Assembly: GCF_900102335.1 (NCBI RefSeq)
Contig: NZ_FNBM01000002.1
Coordinates: 248,001-312,000 of the forward strand
DNA from: Phytopseudomonas seleniipraecipitans
Lineage (GTDB): Bacteria > Pseudomonadota > Gammaproteobacteria > Pseudomonadales > Pseudomonadaceae
Length of the DNA: 64,000 bases
Direction of reading: 5' to 3'
Shown here: positions 55,839 through 64,000 of the stretch, piece after piece
Numbering within the stretch: the stretch's first letter is position 1
Layout of the letters: each line of letters opens with the position of its first letter
Position numbers and translations under genes: made by a program
Notes under the pieces: generated by a model
Databases searched by the model: none
What the model was told of the DNA's origin: nothing
What the model saw: only the letters and a program-made list of their open reading frames with translations

Positions 55839-57784
55839 TCACCCTGCGTGGCTGTCTCCTGCTGCTGACCTTGCTGGTCAGCACGGCCAGTCACGCCCAG
55901 CTCCACCTCGCCCTGGATGACGGGCCGCTCAATGACTCGCAACGTCAGGCCAGCCAGGCGCTGCTTGATGAGGCCTTCGCAGCCTTGCCACCGCGCCTGC
56001 GCGAAGCCGTGGATCGCGACGTCACCGTGCGCTGGGTTCCGCTGCCCGAACAGATCTATGGCCGCGCTGGCCGCTTCAGTGGTGTCGAGCTCAATGCCAA
56101 CCTGCTGCCCGGCCTTACCGACGGCAGTGCGGCAAAGGCCGCCACCGGCCGCCCGCACGGCACGGTGCGCCGCGAGCTGCTGGCCACCGTGCTCCATGAA
56201 GTCACACACCTTTATGATCGTGGCGCTTTCTGGGGCGCTGAGCAGCGCACGCTGCTGCGTGGCTGCCAGCGCCAGAACGGCAGCATGGGCGCAGTCGGTT
56301 TGCCAGCCGAATGCCGTGGCCAGACCGCGCGCCGCTTCACCCTCAGCGATGATCCCCGCCTGCTCGATCTGGCCGGCTGGCCGCAGCGCGTCGGCACCCG
56401 TGGTGAACGCGAGCTGCACAACGGCCAGGTGGCACGCAGCCCCGATATTTACGAGCTCAGCAACGCCCGCGAATTCGTCGCGGTGAACATGGAGTATTTT
56501 CTCCTCGACCCCGAATACGCCTGCCGCCGCCCTTCCCTGGCGCGCTTCTTCAGTGAGCATTTCGGCTGGTCACCGACCAACGCCACGCCATGTGACACGG
56601 GCTACGCCTACCTCAACGCGGGCCGCGATTTCGACAAGCAGGCGCTGGCCAATCTCGATCCCGAGCGGGTCTACGAAGTCGATTACCTGCTCGCCGAAGC
56701 CAATCAGAACATGGCCAGTCGCTGGGGCCACAGCATGTTGCGCCTGGTGATCTGTGCACCGGGCCGGCCACGCGGGCCCGATTGCCGCCTGGACCTCGAC
56801 CAGCATCTGGTGCTGTCCTACCGTGCGTTCGTCGGTGACGTGCAGCTGTCGAGCTGGGATGGCCTCACCGGCGCCTACCCGTCACGCTTGTTCGTGCTGC
56901 CCCTGGCCCAGGTGATCGAGGAATACACCAAGGTCGAACTGCGCAGCCTGGCCTCGGTGCCACTGACATTGCCCCGCGATCGCCTCGAACAGCTGGTCGC
57001 CCGCGCCGTCGAGCAGCACTGGAGCTACGACGGCGACTACTTCTTCGTGTCCAACAACTGCGCGGTGGAAACCCTCAAGCTGCTGCGTAGCGGCACCGAT
57101 CTGCCGCGCCTGCAGGACCTCGACAGCATCACCCCAATCGGCTTGCTGGAAGTGCTCGAAGCCCGCGGCCTGGCCGATGCCAGCATGCTCGAGGACGCCC
57201 GCGAAGCGCTGCGCCTGGGTTACCGCTTCGACTCGTTCCGTGACCGCTACCAGGCGATGTTCAAGGTGTTGCAACAGCGCTTGCCGATCCGCCAGCAGCG
57301 CGTCGAGGACTGGCTGGAGCAGCCATCCAGTGAACGCCGCCAGTGGTTCGAGAAAGCCGACCTGCGTGCCAGTGCTGCCATGCTGCTGCTCGAGCAGGCG
57401 GCCATGCGCCGGCAGTTGCTGCTCTCCCAGGACGAGCTCAAGCAGCGCTACCTGACCGGCCGCGCCGCCAAGGACCCGAACCTGAACAAGGCCGGCGATG
57501 CACTGGAACAGATTTTGGCCAACACCGGTTTCCTCAGCCGCCCGGCCGAATTGCTCGAAGGCGGCTACGGGCTGCCACAGCAGGCCGAATGGCAGCGCCT
57601 GGAAAGCGAAACGCGCAATCGGCAGCAGCAACTGAGCCTGCTCAGTGCTGACCTCGACGAGGAGGTACGGCGGCTATTGGAGCCTCAGCGCCTGGCCGAA
57701 CTGGAAGCCAACGAGGAGAACCTCAAGCTGCTCGGCGCCCATCTACGCACGCTGCACAAGGCCAGCGGCGGCCTGCAGCTGTAG
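55835..57784 (+). CDS. DUF4105 / Lnb-type periplasmic protein with HExxH and NNC motifs
   Basis: The 649-residue protein starts with GTG (overlapping the previous stop) and has a signal peptide ending in ASHAQ. The N-terminal part carries a zincin-like motif HEVTH (His121-Glu122-x2-His125) in LLATVLHEVTHLYDRG. A DUF4105 domain follows with RWGHSMLRL (His299) and NNCAVETL (Cys409), the His/Cys pair expected of a papain-like or NlpC/P60-like hydrolase. The last 200 residues are helical and Gln/Leu-rich, probably coiled coil. Function is unknown; an envelope hydrolase is a reasonable inference. Confidence 0.82.
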   Translation: MITLRGCLLLLTLLVSTASHAQLHLALDDGPLNDSQRQASQALLDEAFAALPPRLREAVDRDVTVRWVPLPEQIYGRAGRFSGVELNANLLPGLTDGSAAKAATGRPHGTVRRELLATVLHEVTHLYDRGAFWGAEQRTLLRGCQRQNGSMGAVGLPAECRGQTARRFTLSDDPRLLDLAGWPQRVGTRGERELHNGQVARSPDIYELSNAREFVAVNMEYFLLDPEYACRRPSLARFFSEHFGWSPTNATPCDTGYAYLNAGRDFDKQALANLDPERVYEVDYLLAEANQNMASRWGHSMLRLVICAPGRPRGPDCRLDLDQHLVLSYRAFVGDVQLSSWDGLTGAYPSRLFVLPLAQVIEEYTKVELRSLASVPLTLPRDRLEQLVARAVEQHWSYDGDYFFVSNNCAVETLKLLRSGTDLPRLQDLDSITPIGLLEVLEARGLADASMLEDAREALRLGYRFDSFRDRYQAMFKVLQQRLPIRQQRVEDWLEQPSSERRQWFEKADLRASAAMLLLEQAAMRRQLLLSQDELKQRYLTGRAAKDPNLNKAGDALEQILANTGFLSRPAELLEGGYGLPQQAEWQRLESETRNRQQQLSLLSADLDEEVRRLLEPQRLAELEANEENLKLLGAHLRTLHKASGGLQL

Positions 57785-57833
57785 CAGCGGCGCCCCGCTC
57801 AGCGCAGGTCAGCCCGCGGTCGCGTACCCGTAA

Positions 57834-59183
57834 TCAGGGAAACGTCACCACGGCGCTGAAGCCCTTCGGGCTGGCGTTGCTGAAGCCGATGGAGCCACCC
57901 AGGTGACCGGCGATCATACCGACGATGGCCAACCCCAACCCCGCCCCCTGAGGATTGCCGGCGCTATGGAACCGCTCGCCCAGGCGTGGCAGGCGGGCCT
58001 CCTCGACACCCGGCCCCTGATCGACAACCTGCAGCTGCACGCCCTGGCCGTCACGGCGCACCCGCACGCTCACCTCGCCGCCGGGGGTGGAAAAGGTCAA
58101 CGCGTTGCTGACCAGGTTTTGCAGAAGGATCACGATTAGGCCGCGATCGCCCTGAATCACCGCGGTCTCGTCAGCGTCCAGGGCGAGGTCGATGCGTCGG
58201 TTCAGCGCCAGCGGCGCCAGGTCGGCCAGTTCTTCACGCACCACAGCGGTGAGGTCAAGGGGCTGCAGGCTTTGCGACGGCGTTTCGAGGCGGGCCATGG
58301 TCAACAGCTGGCTGGCGATGCGGGTGGCGCGATGCACGCCCTGCTGCAGGAAGGACAACGCTTCCTCGCGCTCCTGCACGCTGCCGGCCTGCAGCGCATT
58401 ACGCACGTGAATATCCAGAATCGCCAGCGGCGTACGCAGCTCGTGGGCAGCATCGGCAAGAAAGCGCCGCTCCCGCTCCAGCAGGGCGCGCAACTGGCTC
58501 AGCACGTCATCCAGAGCCAGACGCATCGGCTCAAGCTCCGGCGGCAGCGGGCCGGCCGGCAAAGGCTCCAAGCTGTGTTCGGGGCGCTCGCGCAATTGCT
58601 GGGCCAGACGCTGCAGCGGTCGCAGGCCCCAGCCCAGCAGCAACCAGATGAACGCCGCCAGCAGCGGCAGGCAGACCAGGGTCGGCATCAGCGTGTGCTG
58701 GAGAATCTGATGGATCAGGTCCTGGCGCAGGTCTTCGCGCTCGCCGACCCAGATGCGCAATCCCTGCCCGGCGTCCTCCAGCAGCACCCCACACCATTCC
58801 TGCTCATTGAGAAAGAAATCGTGGATACCCGGCGCGGGCGGTGCTGCCAGCGCGGGCGCGTGTGCGGAGCGCACCAGCAGCGTGCCGTCTGCGCCCCACA
58901 CCTGGAACGCCAGGTTGATTTCATAAGGGTGCGAGAAGATGCCATCGGCCGAGAGATCCAGGGCGTTATCCAACGCACGCCTGACGAACGGCCAGTCGAT
59001 CGGCTGGCCGTCCGGCTGCTGCAGCATGCCTTGCAGCACCCGCGCCGCCTGCACCAGCTGGGCGTCATAGACCGCCTCGGTCTGCCGGTGGCTATCGCGC
59101 AGGGCAAGCAGCACCAGCGCCAGGCTGCCGGCCAGCACCAGGGCGATAGTCGGCGCAAGAATGCGCGTACGGATGGAAATCAT
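57834..59183 (-). CDS. Two-component sensor histidine kinase (QseC/PmrB-like)
   Basis: The 449-residue membrane kinase has a helix at about 7-30, a periplasmic sensor region to about 165, a second helix (LPLLAAFIWLLLGWGL), HAMP, HisKA with His247 in DAAHELRTPLAI, and an HATPase domain ending GAGLGLAIVGMIAGHLGG. It should phosphorylate the response regulator whose stop overlaps its start by ATGA. QseC/TctE/PmrB-type architecture fits. The ATG at 59183 was preferred over the frame from 59303. Ligand unknown. Confidence 0.9.
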   Translation of the reverse strand: MISIRTRILAPTIALVLAGSLALVLLALRDSHRQTEAVYDAQLVQAARVLQGMLQQPDGQPIDWPFVRRALDNALDLSADGIFSHPYEINLAFQVWGADGTLLVRSAHAPALAAPPAPGIHDFFLNEQEWCGVLLEDAGQGLRIWVGEREDLRQDLIHQILQHTLMPTLVCLPLLAAFIWLLLGWGLRPLQRLAQQLRERPEHSLEPLPAGPLPPELEPMRLALDDVLSQLRALLERERRFLADAAHELRTPLAILDIHVRNALQAGSVQEREEALSFLQQGVHRATRIASQLLTMARLETPSQSLQPLDLTAVVREELADLAPLALNRRIDLALDADETAVIQGDRGLIVILLQNLVSNALTFSTPGGEVSVRVRRDGQGVQLQVVDQGPGVEEARLPRLGERFHSAGNPQGAGLGLAIVGMIAGHLGGSIGFSNASPKGFSAVVTFP

Positions 59184-59845
59184 GGCGTTCGCTCCACCAG
59201 GTAACCGACCCCGCGCACGGTGCGGATGAGGTCGCTGCATAATTTGCGCCGCAGGTTGTGAATCAGCACTTCCAGGGTGTTGCCCGGCCCGCTTTCCTGC
59301 CAACCGTAGAGGGCGTTGGCGAGCCGTTCACGGGTGACCACCACGCCCGGACGGATCAATAATTGATGCAGCAGCTGATATTCCATGGGCGTCATCGGCA
59401 CGCTGCGGCCCTGATAGCGCACCTCCTGGGTAGCCGGATCGAGGCTCACCCCGGCGAACTCCAGCACCGGCTGCGCGCGCCCCTGGCTGCGCCGCAACAG
59501 GGCGCGGATACGCGCCTTCAGCTCTTCGGGATCGAAGGGTTTGACCAGGTAATCGTCGGCCCCCGCATCCAACCCCTGAATGCGGTCTTCCATGGCATCG
59601 CGGGCGGTTAACACCAGCACCGGCACGGCGTTTTCAGTGCGGGCGCGCAACTGGCGCAGCAGCGTCATGCCATCCAGGCGCGGCAGGCCAAGGTCGAGCA
59701 GCACCAGGTCGAACTGCTCGCTGCGCAGCGCATGGGCGGCTTCGACGCCGTCCTCCAGCCAGTCCAGCGTATAACCTTCGCCGCGCAGGGCGACGCGGAT
59801 TCCGCGCGCCAAGGCGCGGTCATCTTCAACCAGCAGGACACGCAC
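59180..59845 (-). CDS. OmpR-family response regulator (QseB/PmrA-like)
   Basis: The 221-residue regulator has a receiver domain with Asp51 in LVLLDLGLPRLDG, the switch Thr in VLVLTARD and Lys in DDYLVKPFDPEEL, then an OmpR winged-helix domain (MTPMEYQLLHQLL, VEVLIHNLRRKL-like segment LEVLIHNLRRKL). The GTG start at 59845 has a GAGG site eight bases upstream and gives MRVLLVEDD. The gene is divergent from the PepSY gene, and a PmrA/QseB-like box lies between them. Confidence 0.92.
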   Translation of the reverse strand: MRVLLVEDDRALARGIRVALRGEGYTLDWLEDGVEAAHALRSEQFDLVLLDLGLPRLDGMTLLRQLRARTENAVPVLVLTARDAMEDRIQGLDAGADDYLVKPFDPEELKARIRALLRRSQGRAQPVLEFAGVSLDPATQEVRYQGRSVPMTPMEYQLLHQLLIRPGVVVTRERLANALYGWQESGPGNTLEVLIHNLRRKLCSDLIRTVRGVGYLVERTP

Positions 59846-59930
59846 GCAACGCACCTCGTCAGAATGGCGGCAGCCATGATGCGCCGTCCGCAGCGCGATT
59901 TGCACGGACTGTTGTTACCGAGATTTGCCC

Positions 59931-59947
59931 ATTAAGACTTTCCTAAG
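59931..59947 (+). promoter_or_regulatory. PmrA/QseB-like direct-repeat operator
   Basis: ATTAAG, five bases, CCTAAG forms a direct repeat with the half-site spacing of PmrA/QseB boxes (TTAAG-N6-TTAAG type). It lies between the regulator and the PepSY gene, 46 bases from the latter's ATG. Binding by the neighbouring regulator is inferred. Confidence 0.5.
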
Positions 59948-59992
59948 CTTCGCGTCGCAAGGTGAGGCTCACCATCACAGGAGAGTCCCACC

Positions 59993-60259
59993 ATGCGCTA
60001 CATCGCCCTTTTCGCCCTGATGCTCGGCAGCCCGCTGGCGCTGGCCAGCACCGAATGCACAACCGCCGACCGCTCGACTTGGCAGGACCCGGAGCAGTTT
60101 CAGGCTCAGTTGAAGGAGCAGGGTTACCAGATCAGCAAATTCAAGATCACCAAGGGTAACTGCTACGAGATCTACGGCTTCGACAAGGACAAGCGCAAGG
60201 TCGAGATCTACCACGATCCGGTGTCCGGCAAAGCGATCAAGACCGAGATCGAAGACTGA
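59993..60259 (+). CDS. PepSY-domain periplasmic protein
   Basis: The 88-residue product has a signal peptide (to ALASTEC) and a PepSY domain, with EQGYQISKFKITKGNCYEIYGFDKDKRK and KVEIYHDPVSG. Two cysteines in the mature part may form a disulfide. PepSY proteins act as small periplasmic partners, often next to a cytochrome b561 and a two-component system. A CAGGAGAG ribosome site precedes the ATG. Its TGA overlaps the next ATG by one base. Confidence 0.88.
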   Translation: MRYIALFALMLGSPLALASTECTTADRSTWQDPEQFQAQLKEQGYQISKFKITKGNCYEIYGFDKDKRKVEIYHDPVSGKAIKTEIED

Positions 60260-60798
60260 TGAAACCGGCGACGATACGCCTCTGGGATCCGCTGATCCGG
60301 CTGTTCCATGTGTCGGTGGCCGGGGTCTTCGTCGCCAACTATTTCTTCACCGAGGAAGGTGACGACTGGCACACCTGGCTCGGTTACTATGCCTGCGCCT
60401 GGCTGGCGGCCCGCCTGATATGGGGCTTCGTCGGTACGCGCAGCGCCCGCTGGACGGATTTCTGGCCGACCCGTACGCGCTTGCAGGCGCACCTCGGCCT
60501 GGTGCTGAAAGGCCGTGCCTATCGCCGTCTCGGCCACTCGCCGCTGGGCGCGCTGGTCATGCTGCTGATGATGGCCGCCATCGCCACGCTTGGCATCAGC
60601 GGTTTTCTGATGCAGGAAGTGGATGCGTTGTGGGGTGTCGACTGGCCGCTGACCCTGCACGGCTGGGTCGCCGATGGCCTGGCGGCTCTGGTCGCCCTCC
60701 ATGTGCTTGCCGCGCTGATTGAAAGTGTTCACCTGCGTGAAAACCTGCCGTTATCGATGATCACCGGCAAGCGCCGCGCGCCCTCCGAAGACCGCTGA
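60259..60798 (+). CDS. Cytochrome b561-family membrane protein
   Basis: The 179-residue protein has four membrane helices and conserved His residues likely to bind two b hemes (LIRLFHVSVAG, DDWHTWLGYY, LTLHGWVADG, LVALHVLAALIESVH). It should carry electrons across the inner membrane, perhaps from quinol to a periplasmic acceptor. It overlaps the PepSY gene and precedes the EptA-like gene by 16 bases. Confidence 0.9.
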   Translation: MKPATIRLWDPLIRLFHVSVAGVFVANYFFTEEGDDWHTWLGYYACAWLAARLIWGFVGTRSARWTDFWPTRTRLQAHLGLVLKGRAYRRLGHSPLGALVMLLMMAAIATLGISGFLMQEVDALWGVDWPLTLHGWVADGLAALVALHVLAALIESVHLRENLPLSMITGKRRAPSEDR

Positions 60799-60814
60799 TA
60801 CCTCAGGAAAACCC

Positions 60815-62485
60815 ATGCTGCCCGTACGTGCGCGTTTTAGCTCGGGAGCGCTGCGCTCCTGGTTGTCGCTCGTGGCCCTGGCCACCCTCAGCTGTCTGCT
60901 GCTGCTCGCCGATGACTTTCTGCAGCAGCTGTTCACGCCCAACAACCATGCCGAACTAGAAGCCGGTTACGTCGCCGTGCTCTGGCTGTTCAGCCTCGGA
61001 CTGTGGCTGAGCAACCTGCGCTGGCTGAGCCTGGGCATCCTGCTGCTGTTTGCGGTGATGCAATTGATGCAGCTGGCCAATATCAGCTTCTTTGGCGAAC
61101 CGCTGACCGCCATTGACATCCAGTCGCTGCTCAACGACCCGGGCGAGGTGCGCGAGACCGCCGCCCACAGCCTGGCCGGGCATTGGCCGGTGCTGCTTTG
61201 CGTGGCCATCCCCTATGGCCTGCTGCTGGCCCTGCATTGGCGCCTGCCAGGGCGCGTCAGCCTGCCAGAAAGCCGCTGGGCGCTGGTGCTGATAGCGGTG
61301 GTGCTGCTCTCCAAGCCTTACCGCGCCACCTACCGCAACCTCGACTCCTTCGCTGCCAGCCCCAGCCGCAGCGCACTGCACAACAACCTCAACGTGTTCT
61401 CTGCCTGGGCCGTGCACCTGGCCTTCAAGCCGGAGGTCGAGCTGCCGCCGACTGCCTACGCCCCCTACGGACTGAGCCCGAGCCTGAGCGGGGCGAATCA
61501 CGTCTGGCTGGTAGTCGCCGATTCGCTGCGCAGTGATCGCCTCGGCGTATTCGGCTACGGGCGCGACACCACGCCGAAGTTGGCCGCTTACCTGCGCGAC
61601 AACCCCAGCGCCTTCGTACGCCCCGGCATCGCCGCCGGGGTGGCCACCGATGTCAGCCTGCCGTACCTGATCAACCCGATTCGTGAACCGGGCAAGGACG
61701 CCCTGCTGCGCACCGGCGACATCAACCTGTTCCGCTTCGCCAAGCAGGCGGGCTTTCGCACCCACTGGATTTCCTCCCAGGAATCCAAGCTGCTGGCCAA
61801 CCTGGGCAGCCGCTACCTGGACGTGTCGATCACCCGGGAAGACCACCCGATGCAATTTCTCAAGCGCCAGGATCGTGCCCTGCTCGACGTGCTCGACAAC
61901 CAACGCTGGGCCGAGCGCAACTTCGTGGTGCTCAACCTGCGCACCGCGCACCTGCCCTACGCGCAAAACTATCGCCATGAAGCCAAGCCCGCGCCCTGGG
62001 TCGACCAGGGGCCGAACGGGCAGAGCAACGCCTATGACAATTCGGTGCATTACCTCGACAGCCTGCTGGCCGAGGTGGTCGCCGATTTCGACCGACTGGA
62101 AGGCGAGCGCTACCTGATCATCACCGGCGATCACGGCCAGCGCCTCGGCGAAGGCGGCCACTGGGGCCACAACGACCTGGTACCGGAAGTCAGCGACGTG
62201 CCGGTGATCGTCATTGGCCGCGAGGCGCAGCCGGAAACGATGGCCAGCCTGTCGGCGGAACGCTGGATCAGCCACTACGAGGCCGGCAAATGGCTGGCCG
62301 CACGCCTGGGTACGCGTATCGACAACCCCAACCTGCGCCCCAACGAGCACTTCGTGCATGGTAAGCTGCTGTTCACCGACAACTTCATCCAGCGGGTCTG
62401 CGAAACGCCAGACGGCCTGATTCATCATCCGCCGCAGCAATTAAGCATGCTGCTCAAACAGCCCGAGGCCCGCTGCGAGGGCTGA
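60815..62485 (+). CDS. EptA-like membrane phosphoethanolamine transferase / sulfatase-family protein
   Basis: The 556-residue protein has about five N-terminal membrane helices and a periplasmic alkaline-phosphatase-fold domain. A nucleophile Thr278 is in GVATDVSLPYLI, like the TxxSxP of EptA, with LVVADSLRSDRLGVFGYGRDTTP and ITGDHGQRLGEGG as metal segments. EptA-type enzymes add phosphoethanolamine to lipid A and raise polymyxin resistance; other relatives modify glycans. Presence in a PepSY/b561 operon facing a PmrA/QseB-type system supports an envelope-modification role. Substrate unproven. Confidence 0.82.
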   Translation: MLPVRARFSSGALRSWLSLVALATLSCLLLLADDFLQQLFTPNNHAELEAGYVAVLWLFSLGLWLSNLRWLSLGILLLFAVMQLMQLANISFFGEPLTAIDIQSLLNDPGEVRETAAHSLAGHWPVLLCVAIPYGLLLALHWRLPGRVSLPESRWALVLIAVVLLSKPYRATYRNLDSFAASPSRSALHNNLNVFSAWAVHLAFKPEVELPPTAYAPYGLSPSLSGANHVWLVVADSLRSDRLGVFGYGRDTTPKLAAYLRDNPSAFVRPGIAAGVATDVSLPYLINPIREPGKDALLRTGDINLFRFAKQAGFRTHWISSQESKLLANLGSRYLDVSITREDHPMQFLKRQDRALLDVLDNQRWAERNFVVLNLRTAHLPYAQNYRHEAKPAPWVDQGPNGQSNAYDNSVHYLDSLLAEVVADFDRLEGERYLIITGDHGQRLGEGGHWGHNDLVPEVSDVPVIVIGREAQPETMASLSAERWISHYEAGKWLAARLGTRIDNPNLRPNEHFVHGKLLFTDNFIQRVCETPDGLIHHPPQQLSMLLKQPEARCEG

Positions 62486-62491
62486 CCCGCA

Positions 62492-62521
62492 CGTCGCAGG
62501 TGGCTTGCACCACCTGCGACG
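62492..62521. terminator. Bidirectional hairpin between convergent genes
   Basis: CGTCGCAGGTGG and CCACCTGCGACG form a perfect 12-bp stem with loop CTTGCA, between the EptA-like gene and the MFS gene. No T run is present on either side. Confidence 0.6.
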
Positions 62522-62528
62522 GCAACCC

Positions 62529-63749
62529 TCAGCCAACCGGCTTGCCCGCGGCACGCTCGCGGAAGGTCAGCAGGAAGGCCAGCAGCACGCCAGCCGAGAA
62601 CACCGCCGGGAACAACCAGATGCTGAACCAGTCGTGAGCGCCCTGGATGGAGTAGTGGTCGGACACCATCCCGGCCACCCAGAAGCCGATCAGCATGCCG
62701 ACACCGTAAGTGGCTAGGGTGATCAGCCCCTGCGCGGAGCTCTTGATGCTCTCGCCGGCCTTGCCGTCGGTGTAGATCTGCCCCGACACGAAGAAGAAGT
62801 CGTAGCACACGCCGTGCAGCACGATCCCCGCCACCAGAAAGGCCACCAGCTCACCGCTGTTGCCGTAGGCGAACAGCACATAGCGCAGCGCCCATGCCGC
62901 CATGCCCACCAGCAAGGTCACCTTGATCCCGAAGCGCTTGATGAACAGCGGTAACAGCAGCATGAACAACACTTCCGACACCTGGCCGAGGGTCATCATG
63001 CCGGTCGGGTTGGCGACGCCGATTTCGGTCAGGAAAAGATTGGCGTTCTGGTAATAGAAAGCCAGCGGAATGCAGATCAGGATGGACGCCAGGAAGAAGG
63101 TCGCAAAGCCGCGGTCCTTGAGCATCTGCAGGGCATCCAGGCCGAGCAGGCGCTTGATGCCAGTCTGCTGGCCGGGCACCGGTGGGGTGGCCGGCAGGCT
63201 GAAGCTGTACAGCCCGAGCAGCAGCGAGGCGATGGCGCAGAGCAGGAAGGTGTTGCGCAGCGCACCCTCAGCAATGGCTTGCTGGGCATCCCAGGCGAAC
63301 ACGAAGCTGATCACCAGACCGGCGACGATCCAACCCAGCGTGCCCCACACCCGCACCCTGGAAAACTGCGCCGCGGGGTCGCTCAACTGCCGGAACGCCA
63401 CTGCGTTCACCAGCCCGAGCGTCGGCATGTACACCACCATGTAGCAGAGCACCAGCGGATAGAAAGTGGCGAAATCCTCGGCCCGGTAGAGCTGGTAGAG
63501 CAGCAACGCGCCGCCCAGGTGCAGCACCGCCAGCAACCGTTCGGCGTTGACGAAGCGGTCGGCGATCAGCCCGACCACGAAGGGCGCCAGAATCGCGCCC
63601 CACGACTGGGTCGCGTAGGCCATGCCGATCTGTCCGCCACTGGCCTCCAGGGTGCGCCCGAGAAAAGTGCCCAGGGTGACGAACCAGCCGCCCCAGATGA
63701 AGAACTGGAGAAACATCATCACGCCCAACCTGACAGTCAAAGTGCTCAT
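62529..63749 (-). CDS. MFS transporter, nucleoside:H+ symporter (NupG-like) family
   Basis: The 406-residue protein has about 12 membrane helices and the start MSTLTVRLGVMMFLQFFIWGGWFVTLGTFL, typical of NupG/XapB-type permeases (first-helix FIWGAW-type motif). It probably imports a nucleoside or sugar-like substrate with H+. An AAGGATAA site precedes the ATG at 63749, preferred over a GTG at 63773. The upstream gene on the same strand is a sugar-phosphate isomerase, so the pair may belong to a sugar or nucleoside catabolic operon. Confidence 0.87.
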   Translation of the reverse strand: MSTLTVRLGVMMFLQFFIWGGWFVTLGTFLGRTLEASGGQIGMAYATQSWGAILAPFVVGLIADRFVNAERLLAVLHLGGALLLYQLYRAEDFATFYPLVLCYMVVYMPTLGLVNAVAFRQLSDPAAQFSRVRVWGTLGWIVAGLVISFVFAWDAQQAIAEGALRNTFLLCAIASLLLGLYSFSLPATPPVPGQQTGIKRLLGLDALQMLKDRGFATFFLASILICIPLAFYYQNANLFLTEIGVANPTGMMTLGQVSEVLFMLLLPLFIKRFGIKVTLLVGMAAWALRYVLFAYGNSGELVAFLVAGIVLHGVCYDFFFVSGQIYTDGKAGESIKSSAQGLITLATYGVGMLIGFWVAGMVSDHYSIQGAHDWFSIWLFPAVFSAGVLLAFLLTFRERAAGKPVG

Positions 63750-63792
63750 GTTCTTATCCTTGTTGTTGTTCACGAGACAGCGTTAAAAATAT

Positions 63793-64000
63793 TCAGTCCA
63801 AGCCCAGCAGCCCCCGGTTGCGCGAGGCGCTGGTGGTGACCCCGGCGAAATCGTCGAAGGCGCGTTCGGCGCGGGTGATCAGGTGGCGCTCGATGAAGCC
63901 GGCACCCTCGGCCGCACCCTGGGCCGAGTCCTTGAGGCAGCACTCCCACTCCAGCACCGCCCAGCCCTGGTAGCCGTATTGGGTGAGCTTGCTGAAAATC
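63793..64000 (-). CDS. Sugar phosphate isomerase/epimerase, C-terminal part (cut by window end)
   Basis: The frame enters from the right edge and ends at TGA 63793-63795; 69 codons are visible. The segment YGYQGWAVLEWECCLKD, then GFIERHLITRAERAFDDFAG and a short tail (RNRGLLGLD), matches the C-terminus of xylose-isomerase-like TIM-barrel proteins often annotated as sugar phosphate isomerase/epimerase. No start can be given. The MFS permease gene lies downstream, 43 bases away, and may be in the same operon. Confidence 0.75.
   Translation of the reverse strand, partial: IFSKLTQYGYQGWAVLEWECCLKDSAQGAAEGAGFIERHLITRAERAFDDFAGVTTSASRNRGLLGLD

Noticed and set aside
60956..62440. 494-residue open frame antisense to the EptA-like gene
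   Set aside because: Shadow of a real gene; composition is Val/Gln/Ala/Gly-biased with no motif or ribosome site.

Overview
The window is a stretch of chromosome from a Pseudomonas-type gammaproteobacterium. It is GC-rich (long antisense open frames shadow most genes) and every recognisable protein is of Pseudomonas type. Gene order matches several blocks I recall from P. aeruginosa: rpsB-tsf / map-glnD-dapC; ladS-thiD-thiE-hemL-miaB-phoH-ybeY-corC-lnt-leuS-lptE-holA; dapD-csdA; ndvB-dapE-rlmA; pntAA-pntAB-pntB. These blocks lie apart in that genome but adjoin here, so this is probably another species of the genus. I see no rRNA or tRNA gene, insertion sequence, prophage or CRISPR array.

Layout. 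1-9.1 kb: translation genes (tsf, rpsB), map, the nitrogen sensor glnD, a chemoreceptor with a FliA-type promoter, and dapC. 9.1-11.5 kb: an uncharacterised two-gene operon of a heme-oxygenase-like diiron enzyme and a methyltransferase, coupled by an ATGA overlap. 11.8-16 kb: a stress island with manganese catalase, a DUF892 ferritin-like protein, a 56-residue KGG protein, a DUF4142 protein and a DUF1264 lipoprotein; the katN/DUF892 intergenic region holds a regular 23-bp repeat. 16-20.3 kb: a metallo-beta-lactamase-fold hydrolase, LadS and an orphan substrate-binding protein. 20.9-38 kb: core housekeeping genes for thiamine, heme, tRNA modification, ribosome maturation, lipoprotein acylation, LPS assembly and DNA polymerase delta, followed by arfA with its terminator inside the reading frame and a MltB-type transglycosylase.

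38-45 kb: acyl-CoA dehydrogenase, CPA1 antiporter, a Spx/ArsC-like protein, dapD, and the CsdA-CsdE sulfur relay facing its partner TcdA. 45-51 kb: ndvB, dapE, rlmA and a small conserved protein, with dispersed repeats between them. 51-54.3 kb: the three-subunit proton-translocating transhydrogenase. 54.7-57.8 kb: a DUF1127 gene, then two DUF2388 paralogues coupled to a large periplasmic DUF4105 protein. 57.8-62.5 kb: an OmpR-type two-component pair divergent from a PepSY / cytochrome b561 / EptA-like operon, with a PmrA-like box between them. 62.5-64 kb: a nucleoside-family MFS permease and the end of a sugar-phosphate isomerase gene cut by the window edge.

The least described parts are the diiron-enzyme/methyltransferase operon, the repeat-bearing stress promoter region, the DUF2388-DUF2388-DUF4105 operon and the PepSY/b561/EptA-like regulon. 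Start sites were chosen from Shine-Dalgarno position, overlaps and family N-termini. No searches could be run.
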